A stretch of 64,000 bases of DNA from Annona cherimola (GCA_030490835.1 CM059977.1:34803676-34867675), one strand, 5' to 3'; numbered from the stretch's first letter, positions 1 through 12,299 are shown. Notes: generated by a model not told the origin, from the sequence alone. Program-made: numbers and translations.

Positions 1-164
1 TATCTTTTCATAACTATCTTATTTATTTTAATTTTATTCTCTTTATTCTTAATCATTATGTCTATTGTATTACACTATTTTATTATTTCTTAAAAATTTC
101 TATTCCTACTTTTCACTTTTACTTTTATATCTATCCAATCAAACCTATTGTGGAAGTAGTCAAA
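1..164. other. AT-rich non-coding flank
   Basis: No coding or structural signal is seen. The sequence is pyrimidine- and AT-rich and ends just before the direct repeat that brackets the first LINE. It may be the end of a MITE, but no partner end lies in the window. Confidence 0.4.
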
Positions 165-309
165 ATAGGGGCAACACTTGAAGTCCTCTTTTGTGTGGCC
201 ATGGAAGGTGAAATATTTTATGCACAGGGATAGTTTGGAGGAAAAATCCAAGGTTTTGAATTAAGGATGAGGAATAGGAGAAAGAAGGTTATAACTCGTC
301 AAGGACTCT

Positions 310-1352
310 AATCAAAGACATAAGGATGACTATTAACGTAGAGGACCTTCTATTGGATGAGCTCCAAACATTGACAATTGCAAAGGGCTCTTTTAAGAAA
401 ATCGACCTAAGCGATAAACCATTGTTTCTTTGCTCAATCTAGGAAAATAAGAGCTACAACAATAAGTTGTTCAAAACAACGATGAAAAGAATATGAAACC
501 AAAGGGTATATTCTCCTTTGCTGACATTAAGGAAAATTGATGTAAGGTTTCCCTCGAAGAAAAGAAAGACAAGAGGCAAATTCTAAGAAGGCAACCCTAG
601 CTATATGATAGGCACTTGATCCTCTTTACAAATTTGACCATCCTTATTGACCTGATAAATTATCCCTCATTAAAACCCCTTTGTGGGTAAGTATCAATTA
701 AACCCCTTTTCTTGTCGAAAAGAAGTCAGATCAATGGTTCACCAATTGTTTAACAGATTCACAAATGTGATAGCTATTAAGTTTATGCTAAAAATTAAGG
801 TGAAGATGGACTTTAGAAAACCATTGAGGCCATCCAATATGGTTCACAAGGTAAATGGTTCACAAGGTAAGGGATGGTTGAGATTTCAATATGAGAAATT
901 TTTAATCTTTTGCTAATTTTATGGAATGATGAAGCATACTCACATGAAATGTAAGGAGTTAAAACAAAAGGGGGTTGGAGTTGAAGGAGGCTGACATGCA
1001 ATATAGCAATCATTTACATGGGTGTTTAAGGCCACTAGGGTTGAAGAATGAATAAAGAAGAGGAAATCAAGTCAATATAAGAAAATATTTGGTAACTAGA
1101 CATTCAAACAAAGGACTATGCTTGGTTTCAAATGATTATGTGGTTGGTCATGAGAAGTTTTATATTCGAAACAGTAATCGAGAGAAGAATCAAAGTGCAA
1201 TTGTTTATGAGGATCAAAGGAAAATCATATCAGAGATTGATGACAATCAGAGGAGAGAATTAGCCCAATGGATGGAAAACAATATAATCTCATTGGAATG
1301 TGATGGGAAAATCAACAAACAAATACTAAAAGGAAAGATAGAACCCAGGTAG
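310..1352 (+). pseudogene. LINE ORF1 (DUF4283/zinc-knuckle nucleic-acid-binding protein), decayed
   Basis: Three-frame translation around 510-640 gives FSFADIKEN followed by an LRRQP.LYDRHL-like stretch. This is the typical centre of the DUF4283 domain of plant LINE ORF1 proteins. At 860-960 a WLRFQYEKFLIFC stretch is followed by a degenerate zinc knuckle (only part of the Cys/His set remains), as in the CCHC type that follows DUF4283. The open segment at 1089-1352 is acidic/basic low-complexity sequence, like the tail of such proteins. ORF1 proteins bind LINE RNA. Several stops and at least two frameshifts make this copy non-functional. Confidence 0.6.
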
Positions 1353-1964
1353 GAGGGCAAGGAAAAGGAAAATGGAGGGATGAACTAGCAAATAATGGAA
1401 CCATGGAAGTTAGTTATCATGCAAACTAGCAAGAAGTACTTGACTGAAATGATAGGGATAATACAAACCCCATTTGCTTGCGTAAGTGATACTAGGCAAG
1501 GTGATAATTGACAACTAAAAAAATAATAATAATGAGATAAATTGTGAATATAATTCAACAGATCAAGAGTGGAGGCCCTAAAAGTCATACTTCACAACAA
1601 ACTATTGAGTAGAATGAAAATTCAGTGAGGATAAGTGAATTATCACGAATCTAACTAGTCAAAAAGGGTTCGGGAGGAATGTGGAAAAGACAAACTAGAG
1701 CACAAGAATAGTGGCCTGGGAAGGATAATTAGTTGTAAATTAAAATTATTTTGGACTATTATATATGTGCTAATTATGTAAATACCTACACTGGTGCAGA
1801 TGACATCAACTCAAAAAGAAGAGAAAGGAACTAAACGAGAGTGAGACCACTTATCAAATTAGTCAAGTCATAACTTTAAAAAAGAATAAGTTCGGTTCAA
1901 AGAGATGAACTAAAATCTATTGCGCGGCAGCTAATATAACATCTTAGCCCCGCCCTTATTATAG

Positions 1965-2252
1965 AATCATTATGGGCTTGAGACCCCATGAACAATTTGC
2001 ACCTTTCTTGATATGATTAAGAAATAAGAATCTAAGTTAGTTTTCCTATCTGAAACAAAAAGAAGAAGCTAAGAAATTGAAGCAATGAAGAGAAACTTAT
2101 GCTTTAATTATTGCTTTATGGTCGATTGTGTGAAATGTACAGGTGGTCTTGCACTGTTGTAGAACAAAGTGACTAACGTTTCCATGACAACCTTCTCAAT
2201 TAACCATACTAATATGCAAATCAATGTTAACAATAGAAGGGCATGGAGAATG
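1965..2252 (+). pseudogene. LINE endonuclease domain, N-terminal fragment
   Basis: Translation of about 2035-2250 gives LVFLSETKRR, then a cysteine-rich stretch and TGGLALL.NKV. This matches the start of the apurinic-endonuclease-like domain of plant LINE ORF2, and it aligns by eye with the better preserved copy at 30038-30250. The domain stops abruptly near 2252, where an LTR-like sequence begins. The GDFNE and SDH motifs expected further on were not found in this copy, so its endonuclease is incomplete. Confidence 0.6.
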
Positions 2253-3399
2253 TGTAATACTCCCAGATTGCAAATGACGAAAATGAATATTAAAGTATAC
2301 AATGGCATAGGATATTGTTAGGTAATGGACGGGTTTTAAGCCCAAAGATGAATATGAGAAAATTTAGGTGATTTTAGACACAAGTGTAAAATTTGGGTTG
2401 ATGAGAACTAAAAAAGTAAATTTTGATAAATGTCTTGGTAATGACCTAAGATAGGTTTCTACATATGTCTTAAGTGATTTAGATAGGTTGAAGTCCCTAG
2501 TTGGGTTGAATGATGGTTACATGAAATTTAACCCTTTTGTGTGGATTTCAAACCATATAAAGGCCTAACTTGGAGTTGACTTGGTTTAAGTTGTGTTTAG
2601 GTATGAGTGAGATGTATAACATTTTAAAAATAAATATGGATCACTATTATCGAGATTTGAAGGATAGCTTTGATGAACTAATGAAAATGAGCTCATTGTA
2701 GATATTTAGCTTAAAGGAACTAAGGTAGTAAAAATAATCAAGAATTGTAGATAGAAAATAAGTCTTGTTGTGGTTGACTCTCAACATGTTTAAAATGTGT
2801 ATGTAAGGCTTTGAGATGGATTTGAAGTGTTGATTTTGGAGTTTGAGTTATTTGAGATTAGTAATGAATATTTGGTAAGATTAGGACCTAAGGGGTAAAA
2901 TTTTTGAAATAACATGAATTGGGCGGATGTTAGTATGAACAAGGTATTAATGGAAAATATGGTATGCGGAAATGATTGGAATGATATTAAATGGTTAATT
3001 GAGGTATGTAGATATGGAAAGGGTAGTTCCATGGAAAATGTGATAGGAGTATGCGTTAGAATGTGTTAATCCTATAATTTGTTTTTAAGAACTTATTTTG
3101 GATTAACGGATGATTGAAGGATAATAACTGAGGCGTTTGATAAGGTGTGGATTAATTACAAGAGGTAAAAATTGGAAAAAAATAAAAAAGGATAGATATT
3201 TTTGGGAACGATAGTAGTAATGTCGTACACGAAGCCATAACACTACTAGAGGATTATATGGCCCCATGTTTCATGAGTTGTGTTTGAAAATATAGGTCAT
3301 GTTTTCAATGTGGCTATTTGAAAACTGTTTCATTTTATTTTCCCCTTTTTTTCTTTTGTCTTGGCCCCTTCCTCTCCATATCCCTAAGCATGAAATCCT

Positions 3400-3655
3400 A
3401 ACTAGACGAGTTTGGAATCACATCTTTTTGCATCATTGAGAGGAGTAGCTTGATGGAGTCAAGAGGATTCATAAGATTTGGGAGATTTTAGGGATTTCTT
3501 CAATTGAGCTTCCTTTGATTTTCTTTAAAATTTTGTTTCCCAACTAAAGGAGCTTGGAATCACATTTTTTTCTATCATAAGAGAAGAGTAGCTTGATGGA
3601 GCCAAGAGGATCTGTGACATTCAAGAGATTTTGAGGATTTCTTCAAATGAGGTAA
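3400..3655. repeat. Diverged tandem duplication of about 130 bp
   Basis: Two successive blocks share the ordered words CTAACTA/CCAACTA, GGAATCACAT, GAGTAGCTTGATGGAG, CAAGAGGAT and GGATTTCTTCAA. They lie inside the presumed solo LTR. Divergence is visible throughout, so the duplication is old. Confidence 0.65.
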
Positions 3656-3662
3656 GTAGGAT

Positions 3663-3727
3663 GGTTCTTCCTTTAATTTTTTGGTTCTTCCTTTAATTTT
3701 TTGGTTCTTCTTTTGATTTTCTTTGAA
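3663..3727. repeat. Short tandem repeat, about 22-bp unit, three copies
   Basis: The phrase GGTTCTTCCTTTAATTTTTT occurs twice in tandem and is followed by a third, diverged copy (GGTTCTTCTTTTGATTTTC). Confidence 0.75.
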
Positions 3728-3888
3728 ATTTTGTTTCTAAATCATATTTGGTAGCAACAGAAATTTCAAAATTTTAGGTGCAAGCTAATGACGTGGAGTT
3801 ACAATAGTCGAGAAAACTTGACAACTCCATAAATGAATAATAAAATGTGCTTAACCAATTAAACAGCATGACTCCTCCAGATAAGAAG

Positions 3889-4313
3889 TGTCAAACGGTG
3901 ACTCGAATATCAAGCTATCCTTTTTGCATCGATTTTCTGTACACAAGTCTATTTGCGATGGAATCCACCTCATCCCACATGATTTTATACACATGGTTTA
4001 AGCTCCTCTTTCATGTTATAAATAGAGGGCTTGCTCCTAGGTGTGAGGTGTGAATATTCTAAGCTCTCTTAAATGCTTCTTGATGAGATTTGGTCTTTCT
4101 AAGAGTTTTTTGTGTTGTCTATTGGGTTTAAGGGTTTTTCTTTTAAGAGTTTTCCATCTCTTGTAATATTTTCTGATAATGAATTTTCTCCTCCTTCATC
4201 CGTGGTTTTTTTATTCACATTGAAGGATTTTCCAAATAAATTTGCGTCTACTTTATTTCTCTTTCTTTTTTTTTCCACACTACATTGTTGTTTTGTAGGA
4301 TTATTTCCTAACA
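3889..4313 (+). repeat. 5' LTR of the decayed Copia element
   Basis: It starts TGTCAAACGG and ends CCTAACA, and aligns along its length with 8349-8781. Shared blocks include CCCACATGATTTTATACACA and GAGTTTTCCATCTCTTGTAA. Substitutions and small indels show that this is an old insertion. Confidence 0.85.
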
Positions 4314-4316
4314 AAT

Positions 4317-4330
4317 TAGTATAAGAGCTT
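4317..4330 (+). promoter_or_regulatory. Degenerate tRNA-iMet primer-binding site
   Basis: TAGTATAAGAGCTT, four bases after the LTR end, differs at two positions from the usual plant Copia site TGGTATCAGAGCTT. Confidence 0.7.
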
Positions 4331-4353
4331 GTTGTTCTTCCTTGGGCGTCAAG

Positions 4354-5165
4354 ATGACTACAACAAATTTGAGATAGAGAAATTTGATCATAAAATCAAT
4401 TTTAGTTTGTGGCGGATCAAGATAAAAGCCATCTTGGCTTAAAATGGATTGCAAAAAGTAATATTGGGAAAAGACAAGATGACAACTACTTTGAGTGACG
4501 AGCAGAAGGACAAGATGGGTATCATAGCCCTATCAGCAATTTAGTTAATCATTTTAAACAATGTTTTGCAAGAGATAACCAAGAAAACCGCAGTAAAAGT
4601 CACATGGGATAAATTAGAGGCTCTACATTTAGCAAAAAAGTCACAAACAAGCTTCTATTAAAATAATGTTTGTTCATGCTTTGAATGACAGAAGTTATAC
4701 CTATTAAATTGCATCTTGATGAATTTAATTCTATTGTTGTTGAGTTGGAAAATATTGAAGCTAAAATTGAGGTTGAAGATCAAACTTTACTATCACTATG
4801 TTCTCTACCCTCCTCCTATAAGCACTTCAGAGAGAGAATTCTCTATGGAAAGGATGCAAATTCTATTAGTGAAATTAAGACAACTTTGGTGTTAAGAGAA
4901 TAAATTGAAAAAGAATTTTATAGTAATTCTAATAACAATCAAGCTAAAGGATTAATCGTTAGAGGGAGGTCTAAGCAAAGAAATTCCAACAATAATAAAT
5001 CTCAGTCCAGATCAAAGTCCAAAAACAATGTTGGTCCCTGCAATTATTGTCATAAACCAGGATAAGGCATATTATTTTCAGTTGAAAAGGAAACTACATA
5101 GGAAAAATCAAATAGATCAGAAAAATAATGGAAAACCTTTAGAAGCTAGTGTAGCTACATATTAG
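4354..5165 (+). pseudogene. Copia gag remnant
   Basis: Broken frames give a Copia gag (UBN2-type) pattern: a tryptophan-rich start near 4400, a central LCSLPSSYKHF stretch near 4795, and a partial zinc knuckle, CNYCHKPG, near 5038 whose second half is lost. The longest open piece is 4685-4903. Gag would form the virus-like particle; this copy has stops in every frame. Confidence 0.75.
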
Positions 5166-6355
5166 ATGAATGATAATGTTCTCCTTATGACCGATGATAG
5201 GTCTAAACTCGCTGATGAGTGGATTTTAAATTTTGGTTGTTCTTATCATATGTCTACCTATAAAGATTGGTTTTCCATATATGAGTCTTTCAATGGTGGA
5301 GTTGTATTGATGGGAAACAATGTTGCTTATAAAATAGTTGAAATAGAAACAATCAAAATTAGAATGCATGATGGCATTGTGAGAACATTAATTGATGTAA
5401 GGCATGTTCCTGATCTGAAGAAAAATTTGATCTCTTTGGGCACTCTTGATGCTAATGGGTGTAAATATTCAGTCGAAGGTGGAATTGTGAAAATTTTTAA
5501 AGGTGCTCTTGCTCTGATGAAAGGAAAGTGGTTTGGTAGTTTGTATGTTTTGCAGGAAACCAACTTATCAGATTCAGACATCACCAGATTATGACATATG
5601 AGGCTTGGTCACATGAGCGAGAAGGGCATGTCAATTCTAAGTAAGCAAGGTCTTTTGTATAGCCAGAATATAGGTAAAATTAGATTTTGTGAATATTGTA
5701 TTTTCAAAAAGCAGAAAAAGGTCAGTTTTACTTCTGCAGTTCATAGGACTAAATGCACTCTTGATTATATTCATTTTAATCTCTGGGGTCCTTCTCGTGT
5801 TTAGTCTAAACGCGGTGTCAGTTTATGTTGACATTTATTGATGATTTTTTGAGAAAATTATGGGTTTATTTTCTCAAGAGTAAAAGTGATGTTTTTCTAA
5901 CCTTTAAACAGTGAAAGATTTTGGTTAAAAAACAAACAGGCAAATAGGTAAAGCACCTCAGAACAAATAATTTTCTGGAATTTTGTAATGCTAAATTTAA
6001 TCATTTTTGCAAAAATAAAAGAATTGTGAGGCATCGCACAGTCATCAATACATCACAGTAAAATGGTGTTGCAGAGCGTATGAACAGGACAATTATAGAG
6101 AGAGGTCATTGTATGCTCTCTAAGGCCAGTTTATCAAGGGATTTTTGGGTAGAAACAGCTTCCATTGTCTGTTATTTGATAAATCATTCTCCTTCCACTA
6201 CTATTGATCTTAAGACTCTAGAGGAGGTATCATCTGATAATCTTGTTAATTATTCTTATTTGAAAATATTTGGGTGTCCCACTTACATTCATGTGAATAA
6301 TGGAAATTTGGCACCTGAAGCTAAAAAGTATATTTTTCTGGGTTATGGTTCTTGA
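5166..6355 (+). pseudogene. Copia protease and integrase remnant
   Basis: The open piece at 5166-5594 carries the retropepsin region. Its active-site signature reads WILNFGCSYHMS, so the catalytic Asp of D-S-G is replaced. The pre-integrase domain follows at 5598 ([11 protein letters not shown]), then the integrase with HFNLWGPS instead of HxDLWGPS, FIDDF at about 5838, and the NGVAERMNRTI block at 6063-6100 that carries the glutamate. Stops occur at 5592, 5802 and elsewhere. A processed polyprotein cannot be made from this copy. Confidence 0.8.
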
Positions 6356-6692
6356 GTAAAGGAATACAAATTTTGGTGTTCGGATCCAAATTCGCTAAAT
6401 TTTATAATCAACAGAGATGTTACATTTAACGAATTTTCTATGCTTAATTCGGGAAAGGAGTCTTCATATTCATTTGACATAAGTTAAGGTGTTGAAAAGA
6501 CAATGAAAATAGAGATTAAAAATTTACCTCCTAAGCCAATTCAATAGAGGTGTCCAGCTCTACTCAAGAAGATAAGAAATACCAAAGGAAAATATACCAC
6601 CAACAGGTTCATCACAAACAGAACCATATTCCATTTCAAAGGGAAGATAGAAAAGATAAATTAAGAAACTAAAAAAATATTCTAATAGAAGT

Positions 6693-7711
6693 ATGGTTTC
6701 TTATTCCTTGACAACTACAGAGACCATCGATAGTAATGATGATCCTTCTTCTTATTCTGATATTATTTTTTATTTTAAATTTGCAAATTGGTTAGTTGTT
6801 ATGAATGAAAAATGGAATTTTTATAAAAATCAGACTTGGGAGTTGGTTAAAACTCCCAAAGACAAGAAAGCTATTCGGTGCAAGTGGGTTTTCAGGAAGA
6901 AAGAAGGCATTCCAAGAGTTGAAAATGCAAGATATAAAGTATGGTTAGTAGCTAAAAGCTATAGTTAAGTACAAAGTGTTGATTTCAATGATATTTTTCA
7001 ACTGTTGTTAAGAAAAATTCTAAACGTTTTTTATTATCTTTGGTTGCTATGTAAAATTTAGAATTAGAGCAACTTGATGTTAAAACAACATTCTTAAATG
7101 GCTAACTTGATGAGAAAATTTATATGCATCAGCCTGAAAGATATGTTGTTGACGGTGAAGAAGATCATGTTGGTTTACTAAAGAAATCGTTATATGGACT
7201 CAACCTAGGCAATGGTATAATTAGTTTCATACTTTATGGTCACTCATGGTTATTTTAGAAGTCAGAAAGATAGTTATGTCTATTTCAAAAAATATTCAGA
7301 TGGGTCATTTTTTTTTTTTTTGCTGCTAAAGATATGTCTGAGATTAGTAGGTTAAAAGCTCAGTTGAGTGCTGAATTTGAAATGAAGGATTTAAGTGTAG
7401 CAAGAAGATTCTTGGAATGGAGATTCACAGAGATAGAAAAGCAGAAAAATTATGTTTCTCTCACCAAAAGTATATTAAAAAAGTTTTGGAATTTTTTGGT
7501 ATGTTTAATTCCAAATCTATTAGTATTCCATTTGCTGCTCATTTTAAATTATCTGCAGAGATGTCACCACAATCAGATGAGGAGATAGAGTACATGTCTC
7601 GTGTTCCTTATTCTAACACAGTTGGAAGTATCATGTATGCCATGATTTGTATTCGTCTAAATATTGCACATGTTGTTAGTGTGGTTAACATATATATATA
7701 TATATATATCT
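6693..7711 (+). pseudogene. Copia reverse transcriptase remnant
   Basis: The open piece 6693-6968 includes WELVKTPKDKKAIRCKWVF, the standard start of the Copia reverse transcriptase. LEQLDVKT and QPERYVV-like words follow near 7065-7150. The YVDD catalytic box is absent where expected: a T-tract at 7308-7321 sits in front of AAKDMSEI. The frame continues at 7334-7588 and 7417-7719, overlapping by a frameshift. A TA-dinucleotide run (about 7690-7711) interrupts the end of the domain. Confidence 0.8.
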
Positions 7712-7789
7712 TGTCTTGATAAAGAATATTGGAATGCAGTGAAATGGATCATTCGGTATTTGTGAGATACTTTAGATGTATGTTTGAAC

Positions 7790-8273
7790 TTTGGGAGAAC
7801 TAATAATGCATTGATGGATTATATTGACTTAGATTATGCAGATGATCTTGACAAAAGAAAGTTAGTTTCAGCTTATGTATTCTCTAATGGGAGTTGTGCT
7901 ATCAGTTGGAGAGTCACGTTGCAGCAATTGTTGTTTTGTCTACTGCAGAACCAAAGCTTTTGACATTGAATGAAGGTGTCAAAGAAGCTTTATGGTTAAG
8001 AGGCTTAATGAGTGAACTCAATTCAGGTTAAGAAAAATTATCGTTCACTGTTATAGTCAAAGCACTATGCATCTTAGTGAAGATCAGATGTATCATGAAA
8101 GAACAAAGCACATTCCTGTCAGGTATTACTTTATTTGTTATGTCGTTGAATGTGGTTATATTCAAGTTAAGAAAATTACTACTGCAAATAACTCAGCCGA
8201 TATGCTAATGAAGTCTCTTCTTGTTACCAAGTTCAAGCATTGCTTGAGCTTTGTTGGAGCTTCAAGTTTGTGA
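7790..8273 (+). pseudogene. Copia RNase H remnant
   Basis: Frames near 7815-8000 give the DYADDLDKRK region and the STAE-like word of the Copia RNase H. The open piece 8067-8273 contains HERTKHIPVRYYFI and ADMLMKSL, the standard end of Copia pol. The stop at 8271-8273 is probably near the original end. The rest of the domain is interrupted by stops. Confidence 0.8.
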
Positions 8274-8336
8274 GCAGTAGTTTGTGGTGAAAGTGGAGAA
8301 TCTATTCTGTTTTTTGAAGTTATTTGAATTCAAGTC

Positions 8337-8348
8337 AAGGTGGAGATT
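8337..8348 (+). promoter_or_regulatory. Polypurine tract of the decayed Copia element
   Basis: AAGGTGGAGAT directly abuts the right LTR start TGTCAGACAG, the usual Copia arrangement for plus-strand priming. Confidence 0.75.
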
Positions 8349-8781
8349 TGTCAGACAGTGACTTAAATATCAAGCCATCCTTTTTGTGCCTATTTTCTAT
8401 ACGCAAGTCTATTTGCATTGAAACACATTGCGTCCGCCTCATCCCACATGATTTTATACACATGGTTTAAGCTCCTTTTCATATTAGAAATAGAGGGCTT
8501 GCTCCCAGGTATCAAGTGTGAATTTTTTAAGTTCTCTTATATACTCCTTGGTGAGGTTTGGTCTTTCTGGGAGTTTTTGTGGGCTGTATTGAGTTTAAAG
8601 ATTTTTCTTTTAAGAGTTTTCCATCTCTTGTAATATTTTTTGATAGTGAATTTTTTCCTCCTTCGTTCGTAGTTTTTCCTTTTATGTTGAAGGGTTTTGT
8701 AGGTAAATTTTTGCCTATTTTATTTTTGTTTCTCTTATTTTTTCGCACTATTTTGTTGTTTTGTAGGATTATTTCTTAACA
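8349..8781 (+). repeat. 3' LTR of the decayed Copia element
   Basis: Starts TGTCAGACAG and ends TCTTAACA. It aligns with 3889-4313 but has small insertions, including a few extra bases near 8425. Confidence 0.85.
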
Positions 8782-11700
8782 AAACGCTGATGAAATAAGA
8801 AAACAAAAGGTCAAAATCAACTCCTTTCTTGAGGATCGGAAAATTATGTGGGGAAAATAGTAAAAAATTCACTAGCTTTGACATGGGATTAGAATATAAC
8901 TTACTTTCATACAATCGCATCTGATAAAAGAAGTAGAAACTAGATTGAGCATCTAGTAGGCAACAATGAAAGGCTTGTATGGAACCATAAAGAGAAGGAC
9001 AATATGGTAGTTTAATATTTTCAAAAGACTTTCTAAATTGAGAGTTAAATGGGACAGCAACGAACTATTGAGAAAGTCCATTCTCATATCACTAATGAGG
9101 ATCATTAGCGAGTAACTGCACCTCTTACTACAATTGAAGTGACAAAAGCTATTAAGAGCATGGATTCCTCAAAATCCCATGGATCAAATAACATGATTGC
9201 AAAGTTCTTTCAACATGTTAAGTCACTTTCATACTATTATTTTGGACAATAATTAGATGAGAATTTGAATGATTAGGATAATTTGAGTGGTATTTTGATT
9301 GATTTAACTTTGTTTAATACAAATCACTCATGTTTGATTAGTTAGTGCAATGTCAGGTAAAATAGGTACAATACAACTTATTTTGAGGGATAAAAACTCA
9401 TTCAAGTTGATAATTTAGAAGAATCAAGAGGAGGCAAAATACTGATCAACACAGGGTAAAACGTGTTTCACATGTAACCTAAATTCTTCTTAGGTCTCGT
9501 TAAAAAATTTGGAGCTCCACAATTCGTATGGAACAAGTTTAGAGACCTAATAAGTTTTTAGGTCTAACAGAGTTACGTAACTAATCCACAATTGCATTGG
9601 TTTTGTTCAAATTCTGTAAGGATCTCCATATAAACAACATTTGCACATGTCCCAGAGCATCTTAAAATGTCCTAGAGCTAGGGTTGAGGTCCAAGAGCGA
9701 GAGGAGTGAAAAGTATGACGCAAGAAGCAAGGTGGTGAGTTGCTTGTAGCGGTTGAGATGTATAGGATGTATCATGCATACAATGTAGCGTAGTGTGTAA
9801 TTTTGATTTATTTATGATGAATATTGTTGTTAATTTAATATCTTGTGGTTTAATATTTGCCTAGTGTTTGAGCTCCCACTTTGGCAATAATTTCTTATAT
9901 ATTAGGTAATGGAATTGAGAGGTAAAAGTCTAATATACGAAAATCAAGATATTAAACCTAAAAATTTAAGACTATAAAAATAAGCATGATGACCTTGAGG
10001 AATCTATGAACGGCCACAAAACTTAATGAATCCTACTTAACTTAATCCCGTGAGAATAGATAGTTAAGAATAAATTAGGGTTGCGTCTTATAGGTTTCAA
10101 GAAAATGTCTAAGGATAAATTAGGGTTTGTTCTTTTTTAACAAATAATATCGGGATTAAATAATCATATCACATACACGTTACAAAAGACGTATATGAAA
10201 CCCTAGACCTTAGGAACTCGTATCCCTGTTTTCTCACTTTCTATTTATGTCTAAATTTTATTTTATCTTTCTTCTTTTCACATTCTATTCATTTTACTCT
10301 CTTGATATTCAATAAGAAAGCGTTTAAAACAAAATTTTAAGTCCTGAATTCCCCAAGGATCAATATTTTAATACCACAATCTACGACCCGTGCGGTTGTG
10401 GTGAAAATGCGAACACAACAACACTGGAATCTAGTGAGGAGGAGATTTTTCAACATATAAACATTTCTTAGAGACCATATTAAAATCTCATCATTAAGTT
10501 ATATCATATGCATATTGTGTTGATTCCTAAGAAGTAAGGGGCAGAGAAGTTGTCAAAATTTAAGTCAATTGGCCTTTATAATGTTTTGTACCAAATCATA
10601 CTCAAAATTCTTATAAAATAGACTGAAAGGTTAGTTTAGCTAATATTATGTTAGAACATCAAAGCGTCTTTGTTTTGGGGACATTAATAGCCAAAAAGAT
10701 GCATATTTAAAGGAAAAGAAAAATAGGCAAAAAGGAAGATGTGGTCATTAAATTGGATATGTCTAAAACCTATGTCTATGTAAAAGTCTAAGTTAAATCA
10801 TGAGAAAAATAAATTTTGGTGCAGTTCTAAATTTGCTTATCAACTGTTATTTATAGGGTCTGCGTCAATGGCTTCAAGTCCGATACTTTTATAGCTAGCA
10901 TAGGAATTCACCAAGTAATCTAAATTCGTCATACCTCTTCCTATTATGCACAAAAAGGTTTATTTGCTTTGCAAGTGGACTCTCATAAGAACATGACATC
11001 AAGATTAGTGAAAATAGACCATATTTATTGCACTTCTTTTGTCGATTATGTCTTATTTTTTAGGACAAAAAAAGAGGAAGTATCCCAAATGAATAAGATT
11101 TTGCAAATTTATGGCAAGTGCTTAGGGAAAAGTGTCAACATTAATAAAACAATACTCTTTTTTAGCGAAAACACAAACTTTGAAACTCAAAGGGAGGTGA
11201 AAATTTTGATTGGTTCTAGGAGATAGTCACTCTAAGTATACATTAGGCTTCCAACATGGATTGAAAGGTCGATCAGGGATATTTCAAAGTATTAAGGAGA
11301 GTGCTTCAAAATATATTTAGGGTTGAAGAAGTAAATTGTTATAATTAGGGGGGATTGGGGATGGGGAAAAGCAATGGCACAATCATTCCCCACCTATGCA
11401 ATGAGTCTCTTCCAACTACCTAAGAAGTTTTGTGAGGACATCAATGTCATAGTTAGTAAATTCTATTAGGGAGAAATGGGTAAGAGAAAGATGAGCTTAG
11501 TAGCATAGAGCAAGATGTTCAAGTTAAAGATTTGAGGGGGATGAGATTTTGAAATTTAAAAGCATCTAACCTACGTTCTTGGCAAAGCAAGCATAGTGCT
11601 TGGTAGTCCGTTCAAACTCCCTCTATTTCAAAGTGATGCAAGTATGGTATTTTTAAAATATGATTTTGGAATTGCCAAGCAAAAGTGAATAGCTCAATCA
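8782..11700 (+). pseudogene. LINE reverse transcriptase region, decayed
   Basis: Directly after the Copia LTR, one frame reads EIRKQKVKINSFLEDRKIMW, the linker before LINE reverse transcriptases. Next come YFHTIASDKRSRN near 8910 and VTAPLTTIEVTKAIKSMD at about 9110-9165, the domain start with the K-x-P/H-G word. Further parts are an LIPKK-like word near 10525, and 10969-11226 with FVDYVLFF where the catalytic F/YADD box belongs, so the second Asp is lost. After it comes the LPTYAMSLFQLPKKF block near 11390. Between about 9240 and 10500 no recognisable domain was seen; that part is probably another insertion. Domain order is as in plant L1-like elements. Confidence 0.65.
9240..10500. other. 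Unassigned AT-rich insertion within LINE remnant
   Basis: The reverse transcriptase pattern stops near 9235 and resumes near 10510. The intervening sequence has no long open frame and no clear terminal repeats. It contains scattered words such as AGAGCTAGGGTTG and an AT-rich tail. I cannot assign it to a family. Confidence 0.4.
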
Positions 11701-12299
11701 CTTAAAAAGGCATTATGAAGGCGAAAGTTCTCTCATAAAAAGAATGTAGATAGAGAATGGGTAGTGGAAAGTAGATCCCTTTCTTTCCTGATAGGTGGGC
11801 TGCATCCATCTTATAGAAAGCTTAAAGTTTGACAACATAGTTAATTGATGATATGATGGTATTAGACTTCATTGATTGACATAGAAGGGAATGGAAGATC
11901 TAGCAATCGAAATTGCTGTGGGAGAAGATAGATGGGTAGTAATCAAAACTATCTCTATCCCAATAGCAAAGGAGGAGGATAGTCAATTTTGGACAATGGA
12001 GAAAGATGAATAATTTTGTATCAAATTTGTATATAGGCTGGCTTATGGGGACTGAATGGAGGTGGAGAGTGATGAAAAAGTCGAGACTATGCACCTGCAT
12101 GAAGAGGCACCGAGTGCATTATGAAGGATCGAGTCATCATCTAACTCAATTTTGCAAGGCGGCTGAGAAAGAAGGAAGAAATGGCCAAATTGAACGTGGA
12201 TGTAGGGCTTAACTTGATTTATTGTAAGACAGGCTTCGAGCTGTTCTTCAAGATAGCAATGATGATTTTTTGAGGGACCAAAAGATGGTCTTGGTTAGG

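Larger units (their letters stand above)
2253..3803 (+). mobile_element. Probable solo LTR (Gypsy-like) inserted in the LINE
   Basis: The LINE coding pattern stops just before TGTAATACTCCC, a start resembling Tekay-type Gypsy LTRs, and non-coding sequence runs to GGAGTTACA at about 3803, where LINE-like linker sequence resumes. No gag or pol is present, so a solo LTR of about 1.55 kb is the simplest reading. Inside it is a diverged duplication (about 3400-3525 and 3535-3655) and a short triple repeat at about 3663-3727. No matching target-site duplication was found and the ends are approximate. It could instead be another kind of insertion. Confidence 0.35.
3889..8781 (+). mobile_element. Decayed Ty1/copia LTR retrotransposon
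   Basis: Two LTRs of about 425 and 433 bp (3889-4313 and 8349-8781) flank gag, protease, integrase, reverse transcriptase and RNase H remnants in Copia order on the + strand. A degenerate tRNA-iMet primer site follows the left LTR, and a purine-rich AAGGTGGAGAT tract precedes the right one, both typical of Copia. Every domain contains stops. The integrase 'HxDLWGP' signature reads HFNLWGP and the protease 'DSGCS' reads NFGCS, so key aspartates are changed. The element sits inside the LINE: LINE-like sequence occurs on both sides. No clean 5-bp duplication was found. Confidence 0.9.

Noticed and set aside
8782..8800. 5-bp target duplication for the decayed Copia element
   Set aside because: AGAAG on the left and AAACG on the right do not match; the sites have decayed or my LTR ends are off by a few bases.
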